Source: Pseudomonas akapageensis (GTDB taxonomy: Bacteria; Pseudomonadota; Gammaproteobacteria; Pseudomonadales; Pseudomonadaceae). From it: DNA of 64,000 bases. The notes under the pieces are model-generated. The model saw nothing but the letters and a program-made list of their open reading frames with translations, did no database searches and was not told the DNA's origin. The stretch's first letter is position 1. Each line of letters opens with the position of its first letter. The DNA is taken from contig NZ_VXCP01000016.1 of NCBI RefSeq assembly GCF_011355085.1, positions 124,001 through 188,000 on the forward strand, in the 5' to 3' direction. Shown piece by piece: positions 46,038-56,224 of the stretch. The position numbers and the translations under genes are program-made.

Positions 46038-47177
<1,140 letters not shown>

Positions 47178-48536
47178 TTACACGCTCAGCAACAGGAACT
47201 CCCGTTCCCAGGAGCTGATCACTTGCTTGAAGTTCTCGTGCTCGACCCGCTTGACCGCGACATAGCCCTTGGTGAAGCGCTCGCCCAGGTATTCCTTGAG
47301 CATGACCGACAACTCCATGCGCTCCAGCGCTGCTTCCAGAGTCAGCGGCAGGGCCAGGTTGCGCCGCTCGTAGCCACGCCCCTGCACCGGCTGACTCGGC
47401 TCGACGCCTTCCAGCATGCCGACCAGGCCACACAGCAGGCTCGCCGCCAGCGCCAGGTAAGGGTTGGCATCGGCGCCGGGCAGGCGATTCTCGACCCGGC
47501 GGTTTTGCGGATCGGAATCCGGTACTCGCAGGCCCACGGTGCGGTTTTCTTCGCCCCACTCCACGTTCACCGGCGCAGAGGTGTCGGGCAGGAAGCGGCG
47601 GAACGAGTTCACGTTGGGGGCGAACAGCGGCAGCGTTTCGGGAATGTATTTCTGCAAGCCACCGATGTGGTGCAGGAACAGCTCGCTCATGCTGCCGTCG
47701 GCGTTGGAGAACACATTCTTGCCGGTGTTCAGGTCCACCACGCTCTGGTGCAGGTGCATGGCGCTGCCTGGCTCGCCGGTCATCGGCTTGGCCATGAAGG
47801 TGGCGCTGACGTTGTGCTTGAGGGCTGCCTCGCGCAGGGTCCGCTTGAACACGAAGATTTGGTCGGCCAGGTGCAGCGGGTCGCCGTGACGGAAGTTGAT
47901 TTCCATCTGCGCGGTGCCTTCCTCATGGATCAGCGTATCGAGATCCAGCCCCTGGGCCTCGCTCCAGTTGTACATGTCCTCGAACAGCGGATCGAACTCG
48001 TTGGTGGCCTCGATCGAGTACGACTGGCGCCCGGTTTCCTGGCGCCCGGAGCGGCCGACCGGTGGCTTGAGCGGGTAGTCGGGGTCATCGCTGCGCTGGG
48101 TCAGGTAGAACTCCATTTCTGGCGCGATGATTGGCTTCCAGCCTTGCTCGGTATAGAGCCTGAGTACTTTCTTGAGGATATTGCGCGGAGACAGCTCGAT
48201 CGGGTTGGTGCGCTTGTCGTAGGTGTCGTGGATTACCAGGGCTGTTGGCTCCAGGGCCCACGGCACCAGAAACACGGCGTCTTCATCGGGGCGACAGTGC
48301 ATGTCGATGTCGGCCGGGTCGAGCAGCTCGTAATAGACCTCGTCTTCGACATAGTCGCCGGTGACGGTCTGCAGCAGAACGCTTTCGGGCAGGCGCATGC
48401 CTTGCTCATTCAGGAACTTGTTGGTGGGCGAGATCTTGCCCCGGGCAATGCCGCTCAAGTCCGAAATAAGACACTCGACCTCAGTGATCTTGTTGTCCTT
48501 CAACCAGTGGCTCAATCGATCCAGATTGCCTTTCAT
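47178..48536 (-). CDS. Glutamine synthetase-family ligase (gamma-glutamylpolyamine synthetase type)
   Basis: A 452-residue GS-fold enzyme. Features are KLSPTNKFL-like GKISPTNKFLNEQGMRLPES, the NEFDPLFEDMYNWSEAQGLD region, SATFMAKPMTGEPGSAMHLH and ENRLPGADANPYLALAASLL. The conserved Tyr adenylylation segment of GlnA is not obvious. Between polyamine genes, it most likely makes gamma-glutamylputrescine (PuuA/PauA type). It precedes the potF-like gene with a 45-base gap. Confidence 0.87.
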   Translation of the reverse strand: MKGNLDRLSHWLKDNKITEVECLISDLSGIARGKISPTNKFLNEQGMRLPESVLLQTVTGDYVEDEVYYELLDPADIDMHCRPDEDAVFLVPWALEPTALVIHDTYDKRTNPIELSPRNILKKVLRLYTEQGWKPIIAPEMEFYLTQRSDDPDYPLKPPVGRSGRQETGRQSYSIEATNEFDPLFEDMYNWSEAQGLDLDTLIHEEGTAQMEINFRHGDPLHLADQIFVFKRTLREAALKHNVSATFMAKPMTGEPGSAMHLHQSVVDLNTGKNVFSNADGSMSELFLHHIGGLQKYIPETLPLFAPNVNSFRRFLPDTSAPVNVEWGEENRTVGLRVPDSDPQNRRVENRLPGADANPYLALAASLLCGLVGMLEGVEPSQPVQGRGYERRNLALPLTLEAALERMELSVMLKEYLGERFTKGYVAVKRVEHENFKQVISSWEREFLLLSV

Positions 48537-48678
48537 AACGCCTCATGAAGGTAAGTTTGCCAAAGCGTTCAAATGCCGCCCGGCTTCATTCGTCGTAGAA
48601 AGTGTGCAACCGGGACGCGGCCGGCCTCTATCCGCTTTGCGAACGATTCCGTGCCTCTTTTTGGTGCGTGGTGGCCGT

Positions 48679-49566
48679 TCAGGAACGGCGCAGGAGTGTG
48701 CTGCTGGGCAGCTCGTTGAACAGGCTGCGATAAGCCTCGGAGAAACGCCCCAGGTGCCAGAAGGACCAGCGCATGGCGATCTCGGCCACAGTGGTTTCAC
48801 CGGGGCGGGCGCGCAGCAGATCGCGGTGGGCCGCGTTCAACCGGCGCAGCCGCAGCCAGTGGTTGGGCGCCACCCCGATGAATGCCGTGAAGCTTTTTTG
48901 CAGCTGACGTACGGAAACGCCGGCTGCCTTGGCCAACTCCAGGGCAGTGAAATTTTCATCGGGGAAGGCCGTCACCAGCTCCAGCACCTTGCGCACGATT
49001 TTCCGGTCCTGGGCCAGGCGCCGCAGGCCTGAGCCATCCAGCGTCGGTGTCGAGCACTCGAGCACATACAGGCAGTCATCCACCAGTTGCCTGGCCAGGC
49101 TTTCCTCGGCGAGCTGATCACCGGCCGCGAGCAAGCTGGCCAGGGTGCTGCTGAGCCATCTGCCGAATACCCGGCTTTGCTGGGAACCCAATGGCGTGAG
49201 GAATAGCCCGTCCAGAGCGCTCAGGTCCAGACAACCGAGCCCGCTGAGGTATTTTTGATCCAGCACCACGGCGACTTCCTTGTAGTTCTCCGGGGTGATC
49301 CAGGTGTTCTGGCTTTCGCCATTGAGCAGATAGAGCGAGCCGTCGTTGGTGTCGAAGCTGAATACCAGGGAGCTGGCCGGGGCATGGAAATACTGCTCGA
49401 CCCGGGTATTCATCTGCTCTTCGTACACCGCCACGCCGCCCACTTCCATGTGCACGATCTGGCCGCGAAAGGCGCCAGGCGACATCTGCTGGTAATGCTG
49501 CTCCCAGCCGTCGATGACGGTCTGTTGCTCGTTCACATCGTGGGCGTTGTGGGCTTGAATCTGCAT
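48679..49566 (-). CDS. AraC-family transcriptional regulator
   Basis: A 295-residue protein. The two AraC helix-turn-helices occupy about 195-290 (FTALELAKAAGVSVRQLQKS, then TVAEIAMRWSFWHLGRFSEAYRSLF-like). The N-terminal part has no cupin signature and resembles EutR-type regulators of amine use. It lies between the polyamine cluster and the NCS1 permease, all on the same strand, and may control either. Confidence 0.86.
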   Translation of the reverse strand: MQIQAHNAHDVNEQQTVIDGWEQHYQQMSPGAFRGQIVHMEVGGVAVYEEQMNTRVEQYFHAPASSLVFSFDTNDGSLYLLNGESQNTWITPENYKEVAVVLDQKYLSGLGCLDLSALDGLFLTPLGSQQSRVFGRWLSSTLASLLAAGDQLAEESLARQLVDDCLYVLECSTPTLDGSGLRRLAQDRKIVRKVLELVTAFPDENFTALELAKAAGVSVRQLQKSFTAFIGVAPNHWLRLRRLNAAHRDLLRARPGETTVAEIAMRWSFWHLGRFSEAYRSLFNELPSSTLLRRS

Positions 49567-49610
49567 GACGACTCGCTTGTCCCATCTTTTTATTCTGTTG
49601 AAGGCTCGGT

Positions 49611-51020
49611 TCAGGCCTGTTGGGTACGTTCCGGCGGCAGGGCGCGGGCTGTGTTTCTGGCCACCAGGTAATAGTGAATACCGGGTACCAGCAGGCCGAC
49701 GATCCAGGAAACATCGACACCACCCAGTTGCGCAACCATGGGCCCAGTGTAGAAGTGGGTGTCGACGAAAGGCAGCTGGATCAATACGCCGATGACGTAG
49801 ACGCTGATCCCCTGCACGTTCCAGCGACCGTAGCGGCCATCGGGGTCCGACAGCGCCTGCACGTCATAGCGTCCCTTGTTGACGAAGTAATAGTCAACCA
49901 GGTTGATCGCGCTCCAGGGGGTGAAAAAGGTCAGCAGGAACAGAATGAAGAACTTGAAGGCCGTCAGGAACGAGTTCTGGCCGAGCAGGGCAATAGTGGT
50001 GGAGACAGCGACGATCACCAACACGAACAGCATGCGCTGCATGGCCGAGAACTGCAGACGACGGCCAAAGCCACTGATGATGGTGGCCATGCACATGAAG
50101 CTGCCGTAGGCGTTGAGGGTGGAGACTGTCACCTTGCCCAGCACCACACTCAGATATAGCAGGGCCGCCATTACGCCGGTACTGCCAAGGCCGACGATGG
50201 TCGCCACTTCATGACCACGAAAGTTCGCACCCGCCAATGCCGCCGCGAACACCCCCAGCACCATCGAAGCCTGGGCACCCAGCACCGTGCCGAGACCGAC
50301 GGCGGCGAAGGTTTTCCAGGAAGAGGTCTTGCTCGGCAGGTAGCGGGAATAGTCGGCCACATAAGGGCCGAAGGCGATCTGCCAGGAAGCCGAAAGGGAC
50401 ACGGCCAGCAAAAAGGTACTCCAGCTGAAGTGGCGGTTTTCCAGCAGCAGGCCGATGTCGTTGAGCGTCATCAAGCGGGTGAACAGGTAGGCAAAGGCAA
50501 GGATGCCGAGCACACTGGTGACCTTGCCGACCAGGTGGATGACCCGGTAGCCGAACATGGTCAGAACTGCGATGCAGGTAGCGAAAATCAGGATGCCGGT
50601 GCTGTCACTGACGCTGATCAGTTGGGCGATGGCCTGCCCCGACAATACCGCGCCGGTGGCGCTGAAGCCGAAGTACATCAGGCACACCAGCACGATCGGA
50701 ATGGCTGCACCGTAGACTCCGAATTGCACGCGGCTGGAAATCATCTGCGGCAGCCCGAGCTTCGGCCCTTGTGCAGCGTGCAGTGCCACCACCGCACCGC
50801 CGAACAATTGGCCGAGCAGCAGGCCGATCAGCGACCAGAACACATCGCCGTCCAGCACTACGGCCAGTGCGCCGGTGACAATCGCGGTGATCTGCAGGTT
50901 GGCGCCGAGCCACAGGGTGAACTGGCTGTACAGGCTGCCATGGCGCTCGGCCTCGGGAATGAAATCGATCGAGCGGGTCTCGATCAGGGGTGTTCGTGGG
51001 TTCTCGTTGACCGTCGTCAT
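49611..51020 (-). CDS. NCS1-family permease (purine-cytosine permease-like)
   Basis: A 469-residue permease with about 12 membrane helices. LYSQFTLWLGANLQITAIVT is the NCS1 start of helix 1, and ASWQIAFGPYVADYSRYLPS and FTPWSAINLVDYYFVNKGRY are family motifs. Substrates of NCS1 members are nucleobases, hydantoins, allantoin or related N-heterocycles; this one is not assigned. Just before the start is the motif ACAAAAACAAAAA (51037-51049), typical of Crc/Hfq targets. Confidence 0.87.
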   Translation of the reverse strand: MTTVNENPRTPLIETRSIDFIPEAERHGSLYSQFTLWLGANLQITAIVTGALAVVLDGDVFWSLIGLLLGQLFGGAVVALHAAQGPKLGLPQMISSRVQFGVYGAAIPIVLVCLMYFGFSATGAVLSGQAIAQLISVSDSTGILIFATCIAVLTMFGYRVIHLVGKVTSVLGILAFAYLFTRLMTLNDIGLLLENRHFSWSTFLLAVSLSASWQIAFGPYVADYSRYLPSKTSSWKTFAAVGLGTVLGAQASMVLGVFAAALAGANFRGHEVATIVGLGSTGVMAALLYLSVVLGKVTVSTLNAYGSFMCMATIISGFGRRLQFSAMQRMLFVLVIVAVSTTIALLGQNSFLTAFKFFILFLLTFFTPWSAINLVDYYFVNKGRYDVQALSDPDGRYGRWNVQGISVYVIGVLIQLPFVDTHFYTGPMVAQLGGVDVSWIVGLLVPGIHYYLVARNTARALPPERTQQA

Positions 51021-51059
51021 TACCGTGTTCTCTAGGTTTTTGTTTTTGTCATGTGTCGT

Positions 51060-51827
51060 TTAGAACGTCTTGCTGGCGCTGGCAACCACGGTCGCCGTGC
51101 ACAGATCGCCATAACCGTACCAACTTGCGCACTCGCTTTGCGACAGGTCGGTATCGATATAGCTCAGGCCCCAGGTGACGCCGACGAAATCGCGGGTCAA
51201 TTTGGCTTCCCACTCGCGGTAGGACGAACGGCTGCCGCCGTCGCCGGACACAAACGCCTGATCCTGGAAGTCGTTGCGACCGTAGCGCAACTCCAGGCCA
51301 ACCTCGGCCGGTAGCGTGGTCTTGTAGCCCACATAGGTGTAGAGGGTGTCCTGGTTTTTGCCGAAGACGTTTTCCATGTCGTTGGAGTATTTGGCAGCGA
51401 GCTCAACGCCATAGGCTTCGAGGGTGGCGTAGACCTCGCTCTGGTTGAACTGGCTTTCCTTCGGGTAGGTGAATTTCAAATAGCCCAGGTCGAGGCTGAT
51501 CTGGTCGCTCATCTGCCAGAAGTAGCCGGCGTAGTAGTCGACTTCCTGGCGGGTCTTGAAGCTGAATTCATTGCCTTCTTCGTCGATGGATTTGCCGAAA
51601 TCGACATTCGAGGTCCAGGCGCCGGCATAGAGGCCGCTGCTATGGGCCAGGGTGAGACCGAACTGGGCGGCGGGGTCGCCGAGGGTCTGGCTGATGCCAC
51701 GGCTGCGATAGTCACTGACGGCGGCCAGGTCGATTATCAGGGTGAAATCATCGCTCAGTACCAGCGCTTGAGCAGCCAGGGGTGCCAGCGCCAGGCTGGC
51801 AAGAACGATTGCTTTCAGAGCGGGCAT
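51060..51827 (-). CDS. TorF-family putative outer-membrane porin
   Basis: A 255-residue protein. The signal peptide MPALKAIVLASLALAPLAAQ is followed by alternating beta strands typical of the TorF/Gcw_chp family (AAVSDYRSRGISQTLGDPA, GAWTSNVDFG, VDYYAGYFWQ) and a C-terminal Phe (VVASASKTF). It has two Cys in SECASWYGYGDLCTATV. It starts at 51827 after AAGGAAAA. AAAAAATAATAAAAA just upstream is a Crc/Hfq-type motif. It sits between the permease and the amidohydrolase. Confidence 0.87.
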   Translation of the reverse strand: MPALKAIVLASLALAPLAAQALVLSDDFTLIIDLAAVSDYRSRGISQTLGDPAAQFGLTLAHSSGLYAGAWTSNVDFGKSIDEEGNEFSFKTRQEVDYYAGYFWQMSDQISLDLGYLKFTYPKESQFNQSEVYATLEAYGVELAAKYSNDMENVFGKNQDTLYTYVGYKTTLPAEVGLELRYGRNDFQDQAFVSGDGGSRSSYREWEAKLTRDFVGVTWGLSYIDTDLSQSECASWYGYGDLCTATVVASASKTF

Positions 51828-51925
51828 GCAGGTTTTCCTTTTTATTATTTTTTGGTAGGCCACGGCTTCGCCACCCGTGCCGCAAATTGGAGAGCAAAGC
51901 CGTTCAGTAACAGTGGAGGCGGCTG

Positions 51926-53668
51926 TCAGGACGCGGGCGCGTATACCTGCTTGCCGGCGAAGAACGTGCGCAATACCCGGGTCTCGAATAACTCTTCGTC
52001 GCTGACCTTGAACACATCGCGGTCGAGAACGATCAGGTCGGCCTGTTTGCCGGGTGCCAGGGAGCCGATCTGCCGGTCCAGGCGCAACGCCTTGGCCGCA
52101 TTGAGGGTATAGGCGTAGAACATGCTTTCGCGGTCCATGCTTTCGGCGCTGTTGAGCACGCCGAGCGGGCCTTTGCGGGTACTGGCCTGGGCGATGGCGT
52201 TCCACGGGTTGGGGCTCGATACCGGCCAGTCGCTGGCGCCGGCGATGGTCGCTCCGGCCTTGAGCAGCGAGTGCGCCGGGTACTGTCGCTGGTAGGCAGA
52301 GGTGCTGATGTAGGGTTTGACCAGCTCCTCGGTATAGCTCTCGGCAGTGGCCCAAAGCAGCTGCATGGAGGCAATCACGCCGAGCTGCTTGAAGCGCGCA
52401 AAGTCCGAGGGCTCGACCAGTTGCAGGTGGGTGAGGCTGTGGGCCACCGGGGTTGGATTGAGTTTGCGGGCGTACGCGATGCCATTCAGTGATTCGTGGA
52501 CCGCGCGGTCGCCATCGGCATGCACGTGCACTATCCAGTCATGCTGCTCGGCCGCCACCACCAGCTTGCCGAAGCTCGCCGGGTCGATCAGCAGTTCTCC
52601 GCGCTTGTGGCTGTTCTTGTAGGGTTCGATGACCGCTGCGGTCTGACCCGGAAACTCCATGACACCGTCGGCGAACACCTTGATGCCGGGGAAGGTCAGG
52701 TTCGGTACACCCTGGAATTGCTGCATGACCTTGCCCAGCACTTCCAGGTCGGCCGGCTTGCTTTTCGGGTAGGCGATCAACAGGGCGGCGACGTGAGCGC
52801 TGAGTTCGCCGTTGTGCGCAAGTGTGCGGTAGAGCGGCAGCACGCCGAGGTCCTTGTCGGTGGGGCGCAACTCGAACAGCGAATCGCCGTTGCCGGCGTT
52901 GGCGGCGGCGTCCATCCAGGCGGTAACGCCATACTGATTGTTGATCTGCACAGCCTTGCGGGCAGCGTCGAGCATCATCGCTTCAGTGGGTTCGGGAAGC
53001 TGGGTGCGCACACGGTCCCAGCCATTTTCGGCCAGATAGCCGGTGGGCGTGAAATCGGCCTCGTGGCCGATATAGTTGCGCTCTTTCTCCGGCAAGCTTT
53101 TGACCAGGGCAGCGTCGATCTTGAGGCGCTTGAGCATGGTGTTGTTGGCCCAGCCGGTATGGCCGTCTATACCGCTCAGTACCACAGGTAGTACGGCCCA
53201 GTGGCCCTGGTTGAAGATCTTGCCGAGTTCGCGGCTTTGTTCCCAATAGGCCGAACTGACCCCGGCAATGCTGATCACATCGCCCCTGCGCGCACGGCCG
53301 GCCTGATCCTCGGCCAGAATCCACTGTTCGAGTTCGGCTAGCGGCTTTACTTCATCGAGCAGGTTGGAGCCCATGCTGTCGAAGGCTGCAACCACCGGAT
53401 GGCTGTGACTGTCGATCATGCCCGGCATCAATACCTTGCCGCCCAGGTCGATCTGTTGAGTGGTGGCATCGGCAAGAGCCTTGATCTCTGCATCGCTGCC
53501 GACCTTGAGGATCTTGCCGTTTTCCACCGCCACCGCCTGGGCGAGCGGCTGCCCGGGCTCTGCGGTGAATACTTTGCCGTTGAACAGCACAAGGTCGGCG
53601 GCGGCCATGGCTTGCATCGAAGCGAACGCCATGGCGGCGGTCAGCAGTCCTGGAATGAATCGTGGCAT
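51926..53668 (-). CDS. Exported metal-dependent amidohydrolase (YtcJ-like)
   Basis: A 580-residue amidohydrolase with a signal peptide (MPRFIPGLLTAAMAFASMQA then MAAA). The metal motif is MPGMIDSHSHP; HVHADGDRAVHESLNGIA and AGASDWPVSSPNPWNAI follow as in YtcJ/AAA_3-type enzymes. The C-terminal LAPGKQADLIVLDRDVFKV closes the beta domain. YtcJ proteins hydrolyse amide or carbamate bonds; the substrate is unknown. A GAGGTGAGG ribosome site and a Crc-type ACAAAAACAGAGG motif precede it. Export of this enzyme is unusual for the family. Confidence 0.87.
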   Translation of the reverse strand: MPRFIPGLLTAAMAFASMQAMAAADLVLFNGKVFTAEPGQPLAQAVAVENGKILKVGSDAEIKALADATTQQIDLGGKVLMPGMIDSHSHPVVAAFDSMGSNLLDEVKPLAELEQWILAEDQAGRARRGDVISIAGVSSAYWEQSRELGKIFNQGHWAVLPVVLSGIDGHTGWANNTMLKRLKIDAALVKSLPEKERNYIGHEADFTPTGYLAENGWDRVRTQLPEPTEAMMLDAARKAVQINNQYGVTAWMDAAANAGNGDSLFELRPTDKDLGVLPLYRTLAHNGELSAHVAALLIAYPKSKPADLEVLGKVMQQFQGVPNLTFPGIKVFADGVMEFPGQTAAVIEPYKNSHKRGELLIDPASFGKLVVAAEQHDWIVHVHADGDRAVHESLNGIAYARKLNPTPVAHSLTHLQLVEPSDFARFKQLGVIASMQLLWATAESYTEELVKPYISTSAYQRQYPAHSLLKAGATIAGASDWPVSSPNPWNAIAQASTRKGPLGVLNSAESMDRESMFYAYTLNAAKALRLDRQIGSLAPGKQADLIVLDRDVFKVSDEELFETRVLRTFFAGKQVYAPAS

Positions 53669-53823
53669 ATGCCTCACCTCTGTTTTTGTAGTTTTGGAAG
53701 CGGTCCGAAAAACTGTGCACAGCTCCGTGGCGTGCAGGCACACCCTATAGAGTGCAGGGGTTTTATGGACCTCCACAGATGAGGAGGGGTAAGGCGATGG
53801 GTTGGAATGTCGACGGGGCTATT

Positions 53824-54849
53824 TCAATGGCGGCGTGTTGCATCCGCTGGGGTACTCGAAGTACGCAGGACGGAACCGAGCTCCACCTTGCTCTTGACGC
53901 CGAGTTGCAGGTAGCAGTTGCGCAGATAAGTGCGCACGGTCGCGGGGCTCAAGGCCAGGATCTTGGCAATTTCCTTGTAGGAATGGCCGTCGGCGAACAG
54001 CATGGCGGCGGTCATTTCCCGTGGTGCAAGCGCTGAATGCAGCGAGGTTGTCTTGAGCGAAAGGATGACGTGCTCCCCATTGGGGGTCAGTGTCAAGGCC
54101 GTGCGGCCCAGGCGTATTGCGCAGGGCGCTTTGAGCAGGTGTGCAGCCAGGTGTTCCGGAAGCATCGAGCCATTCCAGCCGGGCAAATGGCGCTGAATTG
54201 TTGCGCACAGCCGGGCACCGACATACAGCAGACTGCCATCGAGGCGTGCCACGCCGATGTCTTTCGCGCTGTCGCCGGTGTCGGAGCGGATCATGTCCTG
54301 CACCTGGAAGCGCCATAGTTGCAGCAAGTGATCGCAGAAGGCTGAAAACAGACTGGCCTCGTCATCATCGAATGCCCGGTCGTTCACGCCACGGTAAAGG
54401 CAGACGAAAAACATCAGGCCGCTTTCGGGCAGCTCGAACGTAATGCACATCAGGTAGAAAAGGTCGTGGCGGCGGGCGAACGCGTTGACTTCGTCGCAGG
54501 GATCGTCAAAACCATGGTCGCGCACGATCTCGCCGGGTTGAGCCAGGGTGCGGTGGCAGAAGCTGTCACTGCCGGCAATGGCATTCCATTGGGTGGCGAA
54601 CGAGTCAGCCAGGTCGATTCGTCCATGCATCCAGTTCTGCGGCGGTGTACTGTCGTGCAAAGGAGACATCTCGCCCCACCATGCCGAAGCAAAGGGTACG
54701 AGCTCACGAAATGATTGCAGGCCCTGGGTCATGAACTGCGACGCGCCACGCTCTCGGGCAAGGCGGCCCAGTTGCAGCACGCAGCGATTGAACTCATCCA
54801 GCACACCCATCGGCTTATTGGTGCCGTACTGCATCAGCAACATCTCCAT
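53824..54849 (-). CDS. LuxR-family transcriptional regulator
   Basis: A 341-residue protein. The C-terminal LuxR helix-turn-helix (about 275-330) reads LAPREMTAAMLFADGHSYKE then IAKILALSPATVRTYLRNCY. The N-terminal two thirds have no recognised sensor, but a GAF-like fold is possible (FLYLMCITFELPESGLMFFV-like). It lies upstream of, and on the same strand as, the amidohydrolase gene, with 155 bases between, and may regulate that cluster. Confidence 0.86.
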   Translation of the reverse strand: MEMLLMQYGTNKPMGVLDEFNRCVLQLGRLARERGASQFMTQGLQSFRELVPFASAWWGEMSPLHDSTPPQNWMHGRIDLADSFATQWNAIAGSDSFCHRTLAQPGEIVRDHGFDDPCDEVNAFARRHDLFYLMCITFELPESGLMFFVCLYRGVNDRAFDDDEASLFSAFCDHLLQLWRFQVQDMIRSDTGDSAKDIGVARLDGSLLYVGARLCATIQRHLPGWNGSMLPEHLAAHLLKAPCAIRLGRTALTLTPNGEHVILSLKTTSLHSALAPREMTAAMLFADGHSYKEIAKILALSPATVRTYLRNCYLQLGVKSKVELGSVLRTSSTPADATRRH

Positions 54850-54911
54850 GTAGTTCCGCTGCCATGTACAGCCGTGGGACCGCTTCGATCATGACGACTG
54901 CCGGGCGGGCT

Positions 54912-54939
54912 TTGGCCGACCTTGGGGGCTGTGTATACT
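54912..54939 (+). promoter_or_regulatory. Possible sigma-70 promoter of the rhodanese-grxC-secB unit
   Basis: TTGGCC (54912-54917), a 16-base spacer, then TATACT (54934-54939), 32 bases before the ATG at 54971. Confidence 0.55.
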
Positions 54940-54970
54940 GACCGACATTTTAACGCCCTGGAACCTGCTG

Positions 54971-55384
54971 ATGGTTGCTCACCTGATTGAATTTGCCACT
55001 CACCACTATCTGCTCGTCGGCATCTTTGCCGTGCTGCTGGTTCTGTTGATCCTGTCGGAATTGAGCCGCGGCGGCCGTAGCCTGAGCACTCGGGAACTGA
55101 CGACGCTGGTCAACAGCGACCAAGCCCTGGTCATCGACATCCGTGCCAGCAAGGAATACGCAGCCGGTCATATCGTCGGTGCGTTGAACATTCCTCAAGA
55201 CAAGCTGGCCGCCCGCATCGGCGAGCTGGAAAAGCACAAGGCAAAGACCCTGATCGTGGTCGACAACATGGGCCAGCACGCCGGCACCAGCTGTCGCGAA
55301 CTGCTCAAGGCCGGCTTCAATGCGGCCAAACTGTCTGGTGGCGTGTCCAGCTGGCGTGCCGATAACCTGCCATTGGTGAAGTAA
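54971..55384 (+). CDS. Membrane-anchored rhodanese-like protein (YibN type)
   Basis: A 137-residue protein. One N-terminal membrane helix (LLVGIFAVLLVLLILSEL) is followed by a rhodanese domain (VIDIRASKEYAAGHIVGALN). The active-site loop, usually C-x4/5-R after a beta strand, reads VVDNMGQHAGTSCREL, so the sulfur-carrying Cys is missing at its usual place (Asp98); Cys108 lies 10 residues later. It may be non-catalytic. It is followed one base after its stop by grxC, as in many gammaproteobacteria. Confidence 0.88.
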   Translation: MVAHLIEFATHHYLLVGIFAVLLVLLILSELSRGGRSLSTRELTTLVNSDQALVIDIRASKEYAAGHIVGALNIPQDKLAARIGELEKHKAKTLIVVDNMGQHAGTSCRELLKAGFNAAKLSGGVSSWRADNLPLVK

Positions 55385-55385
55385 C

Positions 55386-55640
55386 ATGGCCAACGTCGTC
55401 GTGTATTCCAGCGATTGGTGCCCCTATTGCATCCGCGCCAAAGGCTTGCTTGAGAGCAAGGGTATTGCCTTCGAAGAGATCAAGGTCGACGGCAAACCTC
55501 AGGTTCGTGCCGAAATGGCCAACAAGGCGGGCCGTACCTCGGTACCGCAAATCTGGATCGGCTCGGTGCATGTCGGTGGTTGCGACGACCTGTATGCCCT
55601 TGAACGTGCCGGTAAACTGGATAAATTGCTCCAGGCTTGA
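55386..55640 (+). CDS. grxC: Glutaredoxin 3 GrxC
   Basis: An 84-residue glutaredoxin. The dithiol site is Cys12-Pro-Tyr-Cys15 (SSDWCPYCIRAKGLLE). TSVPQIWIG carries the cis-proline and VGGCDDLYALE the GSH-binding loop. It reduces disulfides and mixed GSH disulfides in the cytoplasm. Its start lies one base after the rhodanese stop. Confidence 0.96.
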   Translation: MANVVVYSSDWCPYCIRAKGLLESKGIAFEEIKVDGKPQVRAEMANKAGRTSVPQIWIGSVHVGGCDDLYALERAGKLDKLLQA

Positions 55641-55682
55641 ACCCTTATTCCTACAAGACCCTAAAAGTAAGAAGGATCTGTC

Positions 55683-56177
55683 ATGACCGACGAACAGAAC
55701 AACGGCGCCGCAGCAAACGACGAAGCGAACGCCCCGCAATTCTCTCTGCAGCGCATCTACGTGCGTGACCTGTCGTTCGAAGCGCCGAAGAGCCCGGCGA
55801 TCTTCCGTCAGCAGTGGGAGCCGAGCGTTGCGCTGGACCTGAACACCCGCCAGAAAGCCCTGGAAGGTGACTTCCACGAAGTCGTGCTGACCCTTTCGGT
55901 CACCGTCAAGAATGGTGAGGAAGTGGCGTTCATCGCTGAAGTGCAGCAGGCTGGCATCTTCCTGATCAAGAACCTCGATGCAGGTTCGATGAGCCACACC
56001 CTGGGCGCGTTCTGCCCGAACATCCTGTTCCCGTACGCTCGTGAAGCGCTGGACAGCCTGGTGACCCGTGGTTCGTTCCCGGCACTGATGCTGTCGCCGG
56101 TCAACTTCGACGCCCTGTACGCGCAAGAGATGGCGCGCATGCAGGAAGCAGGTGAAGCGGCTCCTTCGCTGCAGTAA
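55683..56177 (+). CDS. secB: Protein-export chaperone SecB
   Basis: A 164-residue chaperone. The conserved [20 protein letters not shown] and [29 protein letters not shown] segments (the latter shown in part) are typical. SecB tetramers keep preproteins unfolded and pass them to SecA. It is last in the unit, with 42 bases after grxC and its own GAAGGATC ribosome site. A terminator follows. Confidence 0.97.
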   Translation: MTDEQNNGAAANDEANAPQFSLQRIYVRDLSFEAPKSPAIFRQQWEPSVALDLNTRQKALEGDFHEVVLTLSVTVKNGEEVAFIAEVQQAGIFLIKNLDAGSMSHTLGAFCPNILFPYAREALDSLVTRGSFPALMLSPVNFDALYAQEMARMQEAGEAAPSLQ

Positions 56178-56194
56178 TCAGCCGCAGTGACCAG

Positions 56195-56219
56195 AAAGCG
56201 CCCGGATGGGCGCTTTTTT
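56195..56219 (+). terminator. Terminator after secB
   Basis: AAAGCGCCC (56195-56203) pairs with GGGCGCTTT (56208-56216) over GGAT, then a T-run. It sits 5 bases from the convergent trmL stop. Confidence 0.93.
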
Positions 56220-56224
56220 GTGCC

